Notes: generated by a model from the letters alone, not told the origin. Counted from the first letter of the stretch, positions 9,766 to 19,167 are shown. The stretch: 64,000 bases of DNA from Candidatus Brocadiaceae bacterium S225 (GCA_007859995.1 SMSL01000005.1:124001-188000); one strand, 5' to 3'. A program made the numbers and translations.

Positions 9766-11343
9766 TTAACTCTTATTATCGCCTTGACTCTTCCTGGATT
9801 TCTTCTGCATCTCATCTTCCATTTTCTTTCGATCACTAATATCCCTGATCACACCCTCCATACGAACAGGCTTTCCTTTCTCGTCCCTCACTATATGTGA
9901 AGTACGTTCAGTATAAAATTTCTCTCCGTTTTTCTTTACACAATAGGACGTAAAATCTTTCGAGACGCCCTCTTTTTCAAGCTTATCTACCAGTGCTTTC
10001 CTATCATCCTGGTCCACATAGATATCTTTTATCTTCGTACCTTCCATCTCTTCAGGAGAGTTATAACCAAACATTTCCGCACAAGATTGATTTACCCATA
10101 TAAACTTGCCTTCGACTCCGGGTTCACACTGATAAATACCCGCCTGGAGAGCATTAAATAATTCCCTGTAAGCGGCCTCAGCGCCTCCAATCTCTTTTGT
10201 CTTTTTGTCAAGAGCCTCTGCCATTGTGTTAAAGGAGGCTGCCAGAATGCCAAGTTCATCCCCTCTATTTATTGCTACCCTCTGAGTCAGATCTCCCGTA
10301 GCCATCTTTTCGGTGGCCGCTGTTAACTCAACTATCGGGTTAGATATTTTTTTACCAACGATGTACGCAAAAAATACAATCGGGAATGCGATTCCAAACA
10401 GCAATACCCAGCCAAGGGTATTGAGATTATATGCCACCCCATAAACCTCAGCCTTATCTATCTCTGTAATAACAGCCCAATCAAGCTCAGGCAGCCAACG
10501 CCATACACCCAATACTGATATACCTGCATAATCTTTATAGCCCTTTGAACTGGAACCGTTCTTGCCTTTAAGACACTGGTCAACAGAATAGGTTAGCTTT
10601 CCGTTATCAGGATTAACCACTTTCAACTCTAAGGCACTCCTTACCCTAATCGTTCCGGTCTTCTTTAAATTTGAACTAAACCTCGATTCTGTGAGCATGT
10701 ATCCCTCTTTACCGACAATGAACGTTTCACCTGTTTTACCAAACTTTTGACTTTGCAGCAAATTGCTCAAAGTAGCAACATGGATCCTGAAAGCAACAAC
10801 CCCAATCACAGCCTCACCATTTTTTAAGGGAGCAGATACGAACATTGTAGGTAAACCTGTTTCCTTCTCATCAAACTCATTCGTAAGCGCTATTACAGAC
10901 GGTATAATGCTGGTCGCGTATGGTTTTCCCTGCATAGCCTGCTTGATAAAATCTCTTTCAGAAAGATCACCTCCCATCTCTTCTTCTGATGTTGCAAGTG
11001 TAACTATTCCATCCGCGTTGCACACAAACGCACCCTTGTAACCATATTCCGAAACAACCAACTCCAAATATTCTGTAGCCTCACTATCGTCCCCTCCTGC
11101 ACTTTCCAGGCTATTAGCAAGATATGGGTTGTTCGCTGCAACTATAACATCCGTCTTCCTTTCCTTCATCCATGATGACACTATATCAGCCTGCTTGTTA
11201 CCTACCGTTTCAAGATTATCCATGATTACAGTCCTGAGATCAGACTGTATCTTAGGGTATGCAATAATCCTGAGCAAAACAAACGGTAGCAGAGTGAAGA
11301 AAATCAAAATTAGTATGATGTAATTTTTAATCGATATTTTCAT
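9766..11343 (-). CDS. Cache-HAMP-PAS sensor without output domain
   Basis: A 525-residue membrane sensor. Helix 1 is at residues about 8-28, an extracytoplasmic double-Cache region at about 30-300 (GAFVCNADGIVTLAT, LPELDWAVITEID), helix 2 at about 308-330, a HAMP linker at about 330-385 (ISNPIVELTAATEKM, LGILAASFNTMAEAL), and a PAS/PAC domain at about 390-510. No kinase, cyclase or receptor-type signalling domain follows. The PAS domain is nearly the same as in the downstream gene, so the two arose by duplication. GGAGAAAG precedes the ATG. Between the HAO-like operon and the nitrite channels, it may sense a nitrogen compound (inference). Confidence 0.83.
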   Translation of the reverse strand: MKISIKNYIILILIFFTLLPFVLLRIIAYPKIQSDLRTVIMDNLETVGNKQADIVSSWMKERKTDVIVAANNPYLANSLESAGGDDSEATEYLELVVSEYGYKGAFVCNADGIVTLATSEEEMGGDLSERDFIKQAMQGKPYATSIIPSVIALTNEFDEKETGLPTMFVSAPLKNGEAVIGVVAFRIHVATLSNLLQSQKFGKTGETFIVGKEGYMLTESRFSSNLKKTGTIRVRSALELKVVNPDNGKLTYSVDQCLKGKNGSSSKGYKDYAGISVLGVWRWLPELDWAVITEIDKAEVYGVAYNLNTLGWVLLFGIAFPIVFFAYIVGKKISNPIVELTAATEKMATGDLTQRVAINRGDELGILAASFNTMAEALDKKTKEIGGAEAAYRELFNALQAGIYQCEPGVEGKFIWVNQSCAEMFGYNSPEEMEGTKIKDIYVDQDDRKALVDKLEKEGVSKDFTSYCVKKNGEKFYTERTSHIVRDEKGKPVRMEGVIRDISDRKKMEDEMQKKSRKSQGDNKS

Positions 11344-11582
11344 TATCTTTCTCCATAAAATGCGTATTTATAATTTTCCATTGAAGCTCGAAAGCGTTTT
11401 GCCAGTCTGAAGAATAGAACATACAAACTCTCTCTGGTGTATTCGTAAAGTTAGCAATTACAGGAGATAATATATTTTCCACCACCAAGCAATTTACAAA
11501 CGAACAAAAAAAACGACCGATCTCCAGCCACAATCATATGCAGTAACCGGAAAAGAAATTCACAGAAAGTTTTGCAAGTATA

Positions 11583-12110
11583 TCACCACCAAGCCACGGG
11601 ATAATCCCTTTTGCCTGCTTTGTTGACAATAACGGCAACCAACGCTAAAATAAAGACCCCTATCATAATAGGATTTAGTATAAAACTATATCCTTGACCT
11701 AATCCTCCAGTAAGAACAGCCACGTATGCAGTTGCGCCTGCAGGCGGGTGTATAGAATGGGTCACTACCATAAAAATAGTAGCAAGGGTAACGCCAAGCG
11801 CAATAGACCACCATGTAGTGCCAAAAAAATCATAAACGGCAACACCCATTAATGCGGCGAGAAAATGGCCTAATAAGATATTTCTTGGTTGTGCCAGAGG
11901 CGCCTTGTGAGCGCCATAAATCAATGTTGCCGTTGAACCAAAAGGACCAGCCAACATAGGACAGTTCCATGTATAGGCAAGAATGGCGGTAATTCCCAAG
12001 CCAATCATACAACCAAAAGCAGTAATCCACAATTCTCTTGATGGTATTGCAGGTTGTGGCCCCCTGGGCAACCCTTTTATCTGATTAACAATATTATTCA
12101 CAATCGACAT
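11583..12110 (-). CDS. HPP-family membrane protein, possible nitrite transporter
   Basis: A 175-residue protein with about four transmembrane helices and the HPP signature (HSIHPPAGATA). HPP-family members in plants and cyanobacteria transport nitrite, which fits the surrounding focA and HAO-like genes, but transport by this protein is inference. I place the start at 12110 (MSIVNNIVNQ) because GAGGAG lies nine bases upstream, rather than at the ATG 18 codons earlier. The end is KRDYPVAWW. Confidence 0.8.
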   Translation of the reverse strand: MSIVNNIVNQIKGLPRGPQPAIPSRELWITAFGCMIGLGITAILAYTWNCPMLAGPFGSTATLIYGAHKAPLAQPRNILLGHFLAALMGVAVYDFFGTTWWSIALGVTLATIFMVVTHSIHPPAGATAYVAVLTGGLGQGYSFILNPIMIGVFILALVAVIVNKAGKRDYPVAWW

Positions 12111-12330
12111 TGCGCTGTTCTCCTCATGAAGATGTATGTTTATAAATATACAGGCTAAATACAAACGCCATACCTAACGAAAGCCTCTCCTGGAGCATCC
12201 TTTTTGCCAAATTAACATAAAGCACTGTCTGTGCATCACAAGACAGAAAATGCTCATTCCCGATATAACCATACCTGCGGCTATCCTTCGAGTTTAAGCG
12301 TGGTAAAACAATCTTATACTCAAAGGACAG

Positions 12331-12443
12331 TCGCAGAACATTGGCACGATCGAGCGTCTGCTCAACCGCGCCAATGCGCCTGCCTATACTATGCTACTGA
12401 ATGAGAAACACAGAAAAACCGCGCACTCACTCAGCCCGGAAAA
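12331..12443. repeat. focA downstream flank, duplicated at 14663-14773
   Basis: This noncoding stretch just past the focA stop is clearly similar to 14663-14773 (shared words include GCTCAACCGCGCCAATG and CAGAACATTG). The similarity runs on into the focA coding end, so the two blocks are copies of one tandem duplication that included the gene and its 3' flank. The rest of 12111-12443 shows nothing I recognise. Confidence 0.75.
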
Positions 12444-13382
12444 CTATCCCTGCCGAGATGAACTTGGAAGCACCTCAACAATCGTGTTATCATTTTCATC
12501 AATACCAACTATCTGACCACCTGGTACTGCACCTTGAGTCGGATCCACAAGACTTCTTGATAGCCCGCCATCACTAACAGCCTGCCGAGAAAGAGGACCA
12601 CCAGGTACCAAATCTTCTACAGGCGCATACGTAGCGTACCAGTATGCCAGACCAACCAGGCACCCACCTACGATATTACCGGAAGTAGTAGCAGCCATGT
12701 TCCATGCAAAACCTCCGCATGTAACATTTTCAGGATGAGTCGTGAACAGAGCGCTGCCAAAAATAGTCATATTAGCGATACAATGCTCAAAACCACATGC
12801 GATAAATGCAAAGAGACACCAGAATATCAGGAATACCCTGGCCGCCTCATTCTTTGCTTTTGCCGACATCCAGACTGCCAGACATACGAGCATATTGCAG
12901 AGAATGGCACGACAAAACAGAAAGAGAAACGGCGCATTCATTTTGGCGCCGGCCACTTTACAGATAAACTTGCCGGTAATGTTCCCATCTCCCAAACCCG
13001 TATTGGAATAGACAAAGGCCAACGTCAATGCACCGGCGAGGTTAGCAACCCAGCAGACAAACCAGAGCCAAATCATCCAACCCCAACCTGTTTTTCCCCT
13101 GAGGCAGCCAATCAACATCACCATATTGTTACCGGTGAACAGTTCAGAACCCGCAAAGACAACGAGCAACAGGGCAAGAGCAAACGCAGCTCCCATGACC
13201 AACTTGACGGCTGGAGACTGAACAGCAGCGTACTGCGCACCAAGCGAGAATATGAGAAGAATTCCAAACCCAATGTAACTACCTGCCAGCATTGAGAGAA
13301 TCCAATACTGCCCAAACTTGTTTCTTATCATATCCTCCTTCGCAACAGCCACCCCAGCAAACGTATCAATAGTCGCTTTCAT
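12444..13382 (-). CDS. Formate/nitrite transporter (FNT/FocA family), probably nitrite
   Basis: A 312-residue channel subunit with about six transmembrane helices. FNT signatures seen are FAGSELFTGNNM (helix 2 re-entrant region) and GFEHCIANM with the central pore His. FNT proteins form pentamers that pass formate, nitrite or hydrosulfide; in an anammox context nitrite is the expected substrate (inference). The C-terminal tail of about 60 hydrophilic residues (DENDNTIVEV, ending SSSRQG) is longer than usual. AAGGGGGG sits ahead of the ATG. A degraded copy of its 3' end lies 1.5 kb upstream. Confidence 0.88.
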   Translation of the reverse strand: MKATIDTFAGVAVAKEDMIRNKFGQYWILSMLAGSYIGFGILLIFSLGAQYAAVQSPAVKLVMGAAFALALLLVVFAGSELFTGNNMVMLIGCLRGKTGWGWMIWLWFVCWVANLAGALTLAFVYSNTGLGDGNITGKFICKVAGAKMNAPFLFLFCRAILCNMLVCLAVWMSAKAKNEAARVFLIFWCLFAFIACGFEHCIANMTIFGSALFTTHPENVTCGGFAWNMAATTSGNIVGGCLVGLAYWYATYAPVEDLVPGGPLSRQAVSDGGLSRSLVDPTQGAVPGGQIVGIDENDNTIVEVLPSSSRQG

Positions 13383-13697
13383 TAATCCATCCCCCCTTCG
13401 AATAGGAAAGTAAAAAAAATAAAATTTCGCGATACAGCGAGGCGGCCTTCCTTACCCCCCCCCATATCGCACTCTAAAAAATTACAATAAATAAAAAAAG
13501 GACTTCTTTAAATAAAGCCCTTAAATACTGAACGTGCTTAATTTAGCCAAAATCGTATCAATGAGGTGATAGCAATTGCAATACCAAAGCTATTATATAA
13601 GAGAGAAACAACCATCTGCATTCTCATAAGTAATGAATATAAGGAAAGATATGGATCAAGTTGCAAATATACAGTTTACCGGGCTACAAAAACCATA

Positions 13698-13714
13698 ATT
13701 GACAAAATGTCAAT
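13698..13714. promoter_or_regulatory. Candidate operator palindrome ATTGACA-N3-TGTCAAT
   Basis: Perfect inverted repeat with 7-base arms around AAA. A second palindrome lies 42 bases on. Both are upstream of the small ORF at 13774. The regulator is unknown. Confidence 0.35.
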
Positions 13715-13739
13715 TAGCAATTGAAACGTAAATTACTTG

Positions 13740-13754
13740 AAGACATAATGTCTT
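13740..13754. promoter_or_regulatory. Candidate operator palindrome AAGACAT-A-ATGTCTT
   Basis: Perfect 7-base arms around one base, 20 bases ahead of the small ORF. It shares the GACA/TGTC core with the palindrome at 13698-13714, suggesting two sites for one dimeric regulator (inference). Confidence 0.35.
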
Positions 13755-13773
13755 TACACAACAATAAGAAGTT

Positions 13774-13956
13774 ATGTCTGATAAATTCAATAAGGATCCG
13801 GACAAGAAAAGGAGATACAGAAGATTGTTTTTTCGCGGACCCTATGCCTGCAATCGCGAGAACGGGGAAGCGTGTGGGTATAACAAATCTACGTGTGCAA
13901 ATAAACTACTGATTGAATATGGCTGTGCTCTCCAGACAAAACAGAAGACACCCTGA
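13774..13956 (+). CDS. Small Cys-containing ORF, uncertain
   Basis: A 60-residue frame (MSDKFNKDPDKKRRYRRLFF...), basic at the N terminus, with four Cys (ACNRENGEACGYN, STCANK, YGCALQ). I do not recognise it. The ribosome site is weak (AAGAAG). Support comes from the well-formed protein composition and the two palindromes just upstream; it could still be a chance frame. Confidence 0.3.
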   Translation: MSDKFNKDPDKKRRYRRLFFRGPYACNRENGEACGYNKSTCANKLLIEYGCALQTKQKTP

Positions 13957-14062
13957 CGCAAGCTTCTTTTAGCTGAATAGATAATCAACCAGTGAGATCA
14001 CAAAAAATAATATTACCATCTATCTCGCTCAACCCCTTATTAGCACCCTCAGCGAACCTGGC

Positions 14063-14497
14063 TCACAAACCACCCGCAATGTAATTTTCGAGTTGTTTAA
14101 TGGTAAATTCTTTATCAACAATGTACTGCTTCACAACATCACCGATACTCACAATACCAATCAGTTTCTCCCCATCAAGGACCGGTAAATGCCGCGTACG
14201 TTTTTCAGTTATCAAAGCCATACAGTCGTTAAGTGTATGATCAAGACGAACACAACATGGCTCTGGGTTCATCAGGCATTTGACCAACGTATCCTTTGAA
14301 GATTTCCCCTGCAGAACGATGTTCCTTGCATAATCACGCTCGGAAAACAGTCCTACAACTTTTTCGCCCTCAACGACCACTAATGCACCGAGGTCTTTTT
14401 CTGCCATTATTTCTAACGCTCTGTACACAGTATCCTGAGGTGAAATGGTCAGGATACCATCCGTTTTATCTTTCAGTATTTCTTTGACTGTAATCAT
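14063..14497 (-). CDS. CBS-domain pair protein
   Basis: A 144-residue protein made of two CBS domains (about 8-62 and 72-128; VVVEGEKVVGLFSERDYAR and LPVLDGEKLIGIVSIGDVV). Such stand-alone Bateman modules bind adenine nucleotides and regulate partner proteins; the partner is unknown. AGGAGG and GAGGGG lie just upstream of the ATG. It sits between focA and the focA remnant, so control of nitrite uptake is possible but unproven. Confidence 0.85.
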   Translation of the reverse strand: MITVKEILKDKTDGILTISPQDTVYRALEIMAEKDLGALVVVEGEKVVGLFSERDYARNIVLQGKSSKDTLVKCLMNPEPCCVRLDHTLNDCMALITEKRTRHLPVLDGEKLIGIVSIGDVVKQYIVDKEFTIKQLENYIAGGL

Positions 14498-14662
14498 GAT
14501 ATACCCCTCGCCTCCTAATTAACAGGTTTGTTAAACTACTAACTTAGGTTAAAAAGCGTACTGCTATCTACGCACAAACGGAACAACAAATAACCGTGGA
14601 TCAGTATAATAATGCTTGTCTATTCCATGTTCAAGCATTAAATCTTTATGAAAAAATCGGGT

Positions 14663-14955
14663 AGCAGCAGAACATTGACACGATCACGCATATGCTCAAC
14701 CGCGCCAATGTACCTGCAATATAATACTTACTGAATGCGAAACGGAGGAAACCGTTCTCACCCAGCCCAGGAACTATCCTTGCCGAGATGAACCTGGACG
14801 CATCTCAACAATCGTGTTGTCATTTTCATCTTCTACACCTACTGCCTCTCCTCCCGGCATTGCTCCTTGAGCCGGGCCTACAAGGCTTCTGGTCTTCCAC
14901 CATCACTAACAGGCTGCCGAGAAACAGAACCACCAGGAACCAGGCCTTTCACACG
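14663..14955 (-). pseudogene. Decayed 3' end of a second focA gene plus flank
   Basis: Positions 14774-14955 match the last ~60 codons of the intact focA; the translated end (DENDNTIVEM.PGSSRQG, stop at 14774-14776) is almost the same. One base is missing near 14890 relative to the intact copy, breaking the frame, and the homology stops at 14955 exactly where a palindromic repeat begins. 14663-14773 matches the noncoding flank after intact focA. The remaining ~80% of the gene is gone. Confidence 0.85.
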
Positions 14956-15065
14956 TAGCAGCCGCCCGCCCAGGTGGGCGTGCCACATCATCCGATGGGT
15001 GCATGTGTATTCCGCGTGAGTTACGCAACCTAAAGGATGCGGCTACTCAAACCACTCAATTTAGG
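14955..15065. repeat. Dispersed palindromic repeat, left-truncated copy
   Basis: Begins GTAGCAGCCGCCCGCC and carries the internal pairs CGCCCAGGTGGGCG and CCTAAAGGATGCGGCTAC, then ends CAATTTAGGT. It aligns along its length with the fuller element at 63213-63354, which has CAATTTAGGT as a terminal inverted repeat. The left terminal repeat is missing here; the focA remnant abuts instead. Confidence 0.75.
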
Positions 15066-15145
15066 TAATAGTGTGTAAAATAAAAGAAATTAGAGAATGT
15101 TCATACGGATGTCAAATACTTTTTTAAGAAATTAACCTCATCACA

Positions 15146-16717
15146 TCATTCCTTTCTCTTCCAGCCCAGCAACAAATCAGTATACTCCCCATGCTTCCAG
15201 AAAGAATACGCACGGTGTTTGATTCCTATCTTTTCTTCTATCTCTGCAAAGCGTTTGAGCTTACTTGCCTCATCCTTTATCTGAATAAGCCATCGGTCCT
15301 GGGCCCATTCCCAATACCCATAAACAGGGCTGTAATAAGCGTTGTGTGATTTGGCCTTAAAGATAGCATCAATAATATCTACCAGCATTTCGTAGGCCAG
15401 TCGTTCTACATTAGACACGTTATATTTTCTCACCTCACCCTTCCCCGGCAAAAGGCTGAAGACATTGTGACCGGTAGAATCTGGAGCGAGGTCGGCAGGC
15501 ATAGGATCTATCAGATTGTGATTATACAAGTCCATCACAATTCGCATTGCCTCACGGTATTTAACAAAACTGAGTTTAACCGCTTCATCCATGGCCTCTA
15601 AATGATCTCTTGCGAACCGGGGTGAATGACAATCCTTACAGACCGCAATCCATGCATCCCTGGTCGCCCTGTACTTATCCGCTCCCCTGTCTACAAGAGA
15701 AGTACCCATGTAAGTATAAACGGTAGATGTACTGATAACATTATGGTCACCTTTAGGCATATGGCAGTATGCGCAAGTTGGAACTGTATAATTTTCCGCA
15801 TTGAGAGGTTTCGACCAATCCCAGGTCTGTCCTTCTCCCTGAAAAATCATACCGTGGTATGATTGCATATACATCTCATACTCGTATTGCTCAGGGCCGG
15901 AATGACAGACCGCACAACCGTTTGGCTTTCTGGCTTCAGCCAAAGAAAATCGGTGCCGGGTATGACAACCATCACATCTGTTCTCAATTGCATGACAGCC
16001 GAGGCAGGCAGCCGTTTCTTCGGCAGGTTTCTCCGTCTGACACCCTAACTCGATCAACTCAAGATGATAGGCATTAGCATGCGAACCTTGGCCACTTTGA
16101 CGATGCCCTTGTAATTGCTTTTCATGACATTCACCACAGAGATCGTAAGAAGGCATTATGAGCTTTTTATGATTCTCCCCATGACATCTGTCACATCCGA
16201 CTATATCTTTTCCGTCTGATGGTTCCGCATGCTTGCTCTGCCTCCATTGTATTACAATCCCGGGGCTTTCTACCATGTGGCAAGTGACGCACTCTGTATT
16301 CGTAAATTCTCCTTCTACAGTACTACCGGGATGAAAGGTGTCGCTATTGTAATAGTACGCCGGATCGTACCATCGTATCAGAGGCAGGAAATTATAAAGA
16401 TGTCCATACGTTCCTTTTCCTGGAAAGAGCTTCTCCGGTCCGGTATAAAAGCTTGAAAGCCCCCCCGCATGATAAATGTTTCCGGAATCATCCGGGCCGA
16501 CTCTTTCTCCCAGGAGTTCTGCCATTTCGTATTGAAATTTTAAGCTACCCGGCATTTCACCCGATGCTGAAGCCGTCTCACCCAAAAGCGTTTCAAGGTC
16601 TAAAGAGTTTGCCTCTTCTGCTTTTTGTGCAAAAGAAGTCGTTGAAATATGCGGAACGAAAAAGATGGATATCAAAAGCGTGATGATTGAGAATTGTTTT
16701 GTGTTAATATCAAACAT
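15146..16717 (-). CDS. Octaheme HAO-like cytochrome, probably oxidative type
   Basis: A second hydroxylamine-oxidoreductase family protein (523 residues from 16717). The signal peptide ends near TTSFAQ. Eight CxxCH motifs lie between about residues 144 and 362: CVTCH, CDRCH, CGECH, CLGCH, CDGCH, CAVCH, CAYCH, CKDCH. The segment aligned by eye with the haem-crosslinking Tyr region is Tyr-rich (HNAYYSPVYGYWEWAQDRW), so an oxidative catalytic haem with a Tyr crosslink is possible, unlike the paralogue at 5752. The start at 16717 is chosen because GGGGGG precedes it; the upstream ATG has no such site. The ligand or substrate cannot be decided between hydroxylamine, hydrazine and NO species. Confidence 0.88.
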   Translation of the reverse strand: MFDINTKQFSIITLLISIFFVPHISTTSFAQKAEEANSLDLETLLGETASASGEMPGSLKFQYEMAELLGERVGPDDSGNIYHAGGLSSFYTGPEKLFPGKGTYGHLYNFLPLIRWYDPAYYYNSDTFHPGSTVEGEFTNTECVTCHMVESPGIVIQWRQSKHAEPSDGKDIVGCDRCHGENHKKLIMPSYDLCGECHEKQLQGHRQSGQGSHANAYHLELIELGCQTEKPAEETAACLGCHAIENRCDGCHTRHRFSLAEARKPNGCAVCHSGPEQYEYEMYMQSYHGMIFQGEGQTWDWSKPLNAENYTVPTCAYCHMPKGDHNVISTSTVYTYMGTSLVDRGADKYRATRDAWIAVCKDCHSPRFARDHLEAMDEAVKLSFVKYREAMRIVMDLYNHNLIDPMPADLAPDSTGHNVFSLLPGKGEVRKYNVSNVERLAYEMLVDIIDAIFKAKSHNAYYSPVYGYWEWAQDRWLIQIKDEASKLKRFAEIEEKIGIKHRAYSFWKHGEYTDLLLGWKRKE

Positions 16718-16910
16718 AATTATCCCCCCAACTCTTTTCAACATTAAGGCGAGTTATAAGAACAACACAAATAATGCGTAAATCTTAACAAGTTACAGAA
16801 AAAAGTAAACTTTTTATTGCTTAAATTAACTGTTAAGCATTGATAAATCAAAATGTATATACTATATTTTAACTAACATATTTTAAAAATTGTTTAATAG
16901 GTGTTTCCAG

Positions 16911-17939
16911 ATGAAAGCCATTGCTAAAACAAAACGTAAAAAGGGTATGGAGCTTATAGATGCGCCAATTCCACAGATAGGACCGAGAGATGTGCTTATT
17001 AAGATTACGCTCGCTTCTATCTGCGGCACGGATGTTCATATATACGACTGGACGCACTGGGCACAGCATCGTTTTACACCGCCCCGCATAATTGGTCATG
17101 AGTTTGTTGGAATAGTAGAAAAAACCGGTAATGAAGTAACTCTCGTAGCGGTCGGAGACCGCGTTTCTGCCGAAAGCCATATTTCATGCGGACACTGCTA
17201 CCAATGCAGTAACGGAGATTCTGAAGTATGCAGAAATCTGAAATTACTTGGAGTAGACTATGATGGCGCACTCGCAGAATACCTTGCCTTACCCGAACAT
17301 GTCCTGTGGAAAAACGACCCTAACATTCCTGATAAATGGGCCACTATTCAGGAGCCTTTCGGAAATGCCATTGATACCGTCATGGCGGAAGACATCTCTG
17401 CAAAGACGGTATTAATACTCGGCGCAGGGCCTATCGGGCTCTTCGCGACCGGTATTGCCAGGGCAAGCGGCGCATCATTAATTATAGTGTCAGATCCAAA
17501 TAATTACCGGTTGGCCATCAGCAAAAAGATGGGAGCTCATATGACGCATAACCCCGGGGAAAAAGATATAACCCCGCTCATCCTTGACGCCACAAATAAT
17601 AATGGTGTAGACGTCGTACTGGAATTTTCAGGAAATAATCAGGCCCTGAACCAGGGACTGGAGGTTATTACACCCGGAGGCAGGATCTCTATCCTGGGTA
17701 TTTATGAAAAACGTGTTTCAATTGATCTTAACAAAGAGGTTGTTTTCAAGAAAATCCGCATTTACGGAATAACAGGAAGAAAGGTCTTTTCCACCTGGCA
17801 TAAGACCTCTCGCTTCTTATCATCCGGCATTGTCAATCCGGACCCAATCCTCACTCACCAGTTCCCATTAAAGGATTATGAAAAGGGTATAAAACTCATG
17901 AGGGACGGGAAATGCGGAAAGGTTATTTTGAAAGTATAA
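16911..17939 (+). CDS. tdh: L-threonine 3-dehydrogenase
   Basis: Zinc-dependent medium-chain dehydrogenase that oxidises L-threonine to 2-amino-3-oxobutyrate with NAD+. Seen: catalytic zinc region SICGTDVHIYDW and IIGHEFVG, structural zinc loop with CGHCYQCSNGDSEVC, and Rossmann GAGPIGLFA. At 342 residues it matches the family length. The ATG at 16911 (MKAIAKTKRK) is chosen over an upstream TTG. It is followed 52 bases later by kbl, the next enzyme, which fixes the assignment. Confidence 0.93.
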   Translation: MKAIAKTKRKKGMELIDAPIPQIGPRDVLIKITLASICGTDVHIYDWTHWAQHRFTPPRIIGHEFVGIVEKTGNEVTLVAVGDRVSAESHISCGHCYQCSNGDSEVCRNLKLLGVDYDGALAEYLALPEHVLWKNDPNIPDKWATIQEPFGNAIDTVMAEDISAKTVLILGAGPIGLFATGIARASGASLIIVSDPNNYRLAISKKMGAHMTHNPGEKDITPLILDATNNNGVDVVLEFSGNNQALNQGLEVITPGGRISILGIYEKRVSIDLNKEVVFKKIRIYGITGRKVFSTWHKTSRFLSSGIVNPDPILTHQFPLKDYEKGIKLMRDGKCGKVILKV

Positions 17940-17991
17940 AAGATGTGATTGAAGAATTTAGGAACTGAAGAATTGAGAGGTTAAAAAATTC

Positions 17992-19167
17992 ATGGACAAA
18001 TTGAATTTCATTAATGAAGAACTGGATAGACTCAAGGATGCAGGTCTGCTCATTAACGTACGTACGGTTGAAGGGCCTCAAGGAGCATGGATTACCGTAG
18101 ACGGAAAGAATGTACTCAATCTCAGTTCGAACAATTATCTGGGGCTTGCCAATGATTTGCAATCAAAAACTGCGTCTCATAACGCAATCGACACTTACGG
18201 AGTAGGCCCTGCGGCAGTCAGGACGATTGCCGGGACAACGACACTTCACAAAGATCTGGAGCAGAAACTTGCGCAATTTAAGGGAGTCGAGAGCACCATC
18301 TCATTCCAATCCGGGTTCTGTGCGAACCTTGCCGTTATTCCGGCAATCGTCGGCAAAGAGGATGTTGTGTTTTCAGATGAACTCAATCACGCCAGCATTA
18401 TTGATGGATGCCGCCTCGCAAAGGTCAGAGTTGTACGATATAAACACGGTAACCCCGAAGACCTTCAGGCAAAAATCCATATCGAGAAGGGTATCGAACG
18501 GAAGCTTATTATTACTGATGGTGTTTTCAGTATGGAGGGAGATATTGCACCATTACCTGAAATCGTAGAAATAGCGGAAAAATATAACGCCATTACCATG
18601 GTGGACGACGCGCATGGAGAAGGTGTTCTTGGCAGAGGCGGCAGGGGCGTTGTAGACCATTTTAATCTGCACGGCAAGGTAGATATTGAAGTGGGCACCA
18701 TGTCTAAAGCATTCGGAGTCGTGGGAGGTTACATTGCAGGGGTAAAACGATTAACGGAATATATGATCCAGAAAGGACGCCCCTTCCTCTTTTCAAGCGC
18801 GGTAACGGCTGCCGACGTGGCGGCATGTATTGCGGTTGTGAATACCCTGAACAAATCAGACGATCTTGTCAAGAAACTCTGGTCAAACACCCGATTTTTT
18901 CAGGACAGAATGAAACAATCAGGATTTAATATCGGCAATACAAAAACTCCAATAACGCCGGTTATGATAGGCGATGCGAAAGCGGCAAAGGATTTCAGCC
19001 AGAAATTATTCGATGATGGCATTTTTGCTCAATCAATTGGTTTCCCCACGGTACCGGAAGGTAAGGCACGCATCCGCGTGATGCTTTCCGCTACGCACAG
19101 CGAGAAAGACCTTACATGGGCAATAGGTCATTTCGAAAGAACAGGTAAGTCTCTAAACATAATTTAG
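17992..19167 (+). CDS. kbl: Glycine C-acetyltransferase (2-amino-3-ketobutyrate CoA ligase)
   Basis: PLP-dependent alpha-oxoamine synthase that splits 2-amino-3-oxobutyrate with CoA into glycine and acetyl-CoA. A 391-residue protein with [10 protein letters not shown], the substrate/PLP region [11 protein letters not shown], and the Schiff-base Lys in [17 protein letters not shown] (BioF) is the close alternative by sequence, but the tdh neighbour decides for Kbl. AGAGG lies before the ATG. Confidence 0.92.
   Translation: MDKLNFINEELDRLKDAGLLINVRTVEGPQGAWITVDGKNVLNLSSNNYLGLANDLQSKTASHNAIDTYGVGPAAVRTIAGTTTLHKDLEQKLAQFKGVESTISFQSGFCANLAVIPAIVGKEDVVFSDELNHASIIDGCRLAKVRVVRYKHGNPEDLQAKIHIEKGIERKLIITDGVFSMEGDIAPLPEIVEIAEKYNAITMVDDAHGEGVLGRGGRGVVDHFNLHGKVDIEVGTMSKAFGVVGGYIAGVKRLTEYMIQKGRPFLFSSAVTAADVAACIAVVNTLNKSDDLVKKLWSNTRFFQDRMKQSGFNIGNTKTPITPVMIGDAKAAKDFSQKLFDDGIFAQSIGFPTVPEGKARIRVMLSATHSEKDLTWAIGHFERTGKSLNII

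Larger units (their letters stand above)
13383..13773. other. Intergenic region between focA and a small ORF
   Basis: No gene seen. It holds the focA promoter side, a run of nine C at 13455-13463, and two inverted repeats near 13700 that are listed separately. Confidence 0.5.

Noticed and set aside
11327-11533. 68-codon frame overlapping the Cache-PAS gene start
   Set aside because: The sensor gene has its own ribosome site here; the overlapping frame has no family or composition support.
12735-13295. 186-codon open frame antisense to focA
   Set aside because: It is the reverse of a clearly coding channel gene, has no ribosome site and no family resemblance.
13455-13463. Run of nine C as a phase-variable tract
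   Set aside because: It lies between genes and not in a visible promoter spacer or coding frame, so no switching effect can be argued.
14955-15065. Structured RNA or riboswitch ahead of the HAO-like gene
   Set aside because: It lies past the 3' end of the HAO-like gene and matches the mobile repeat at 63213, so a repeat explains it better.
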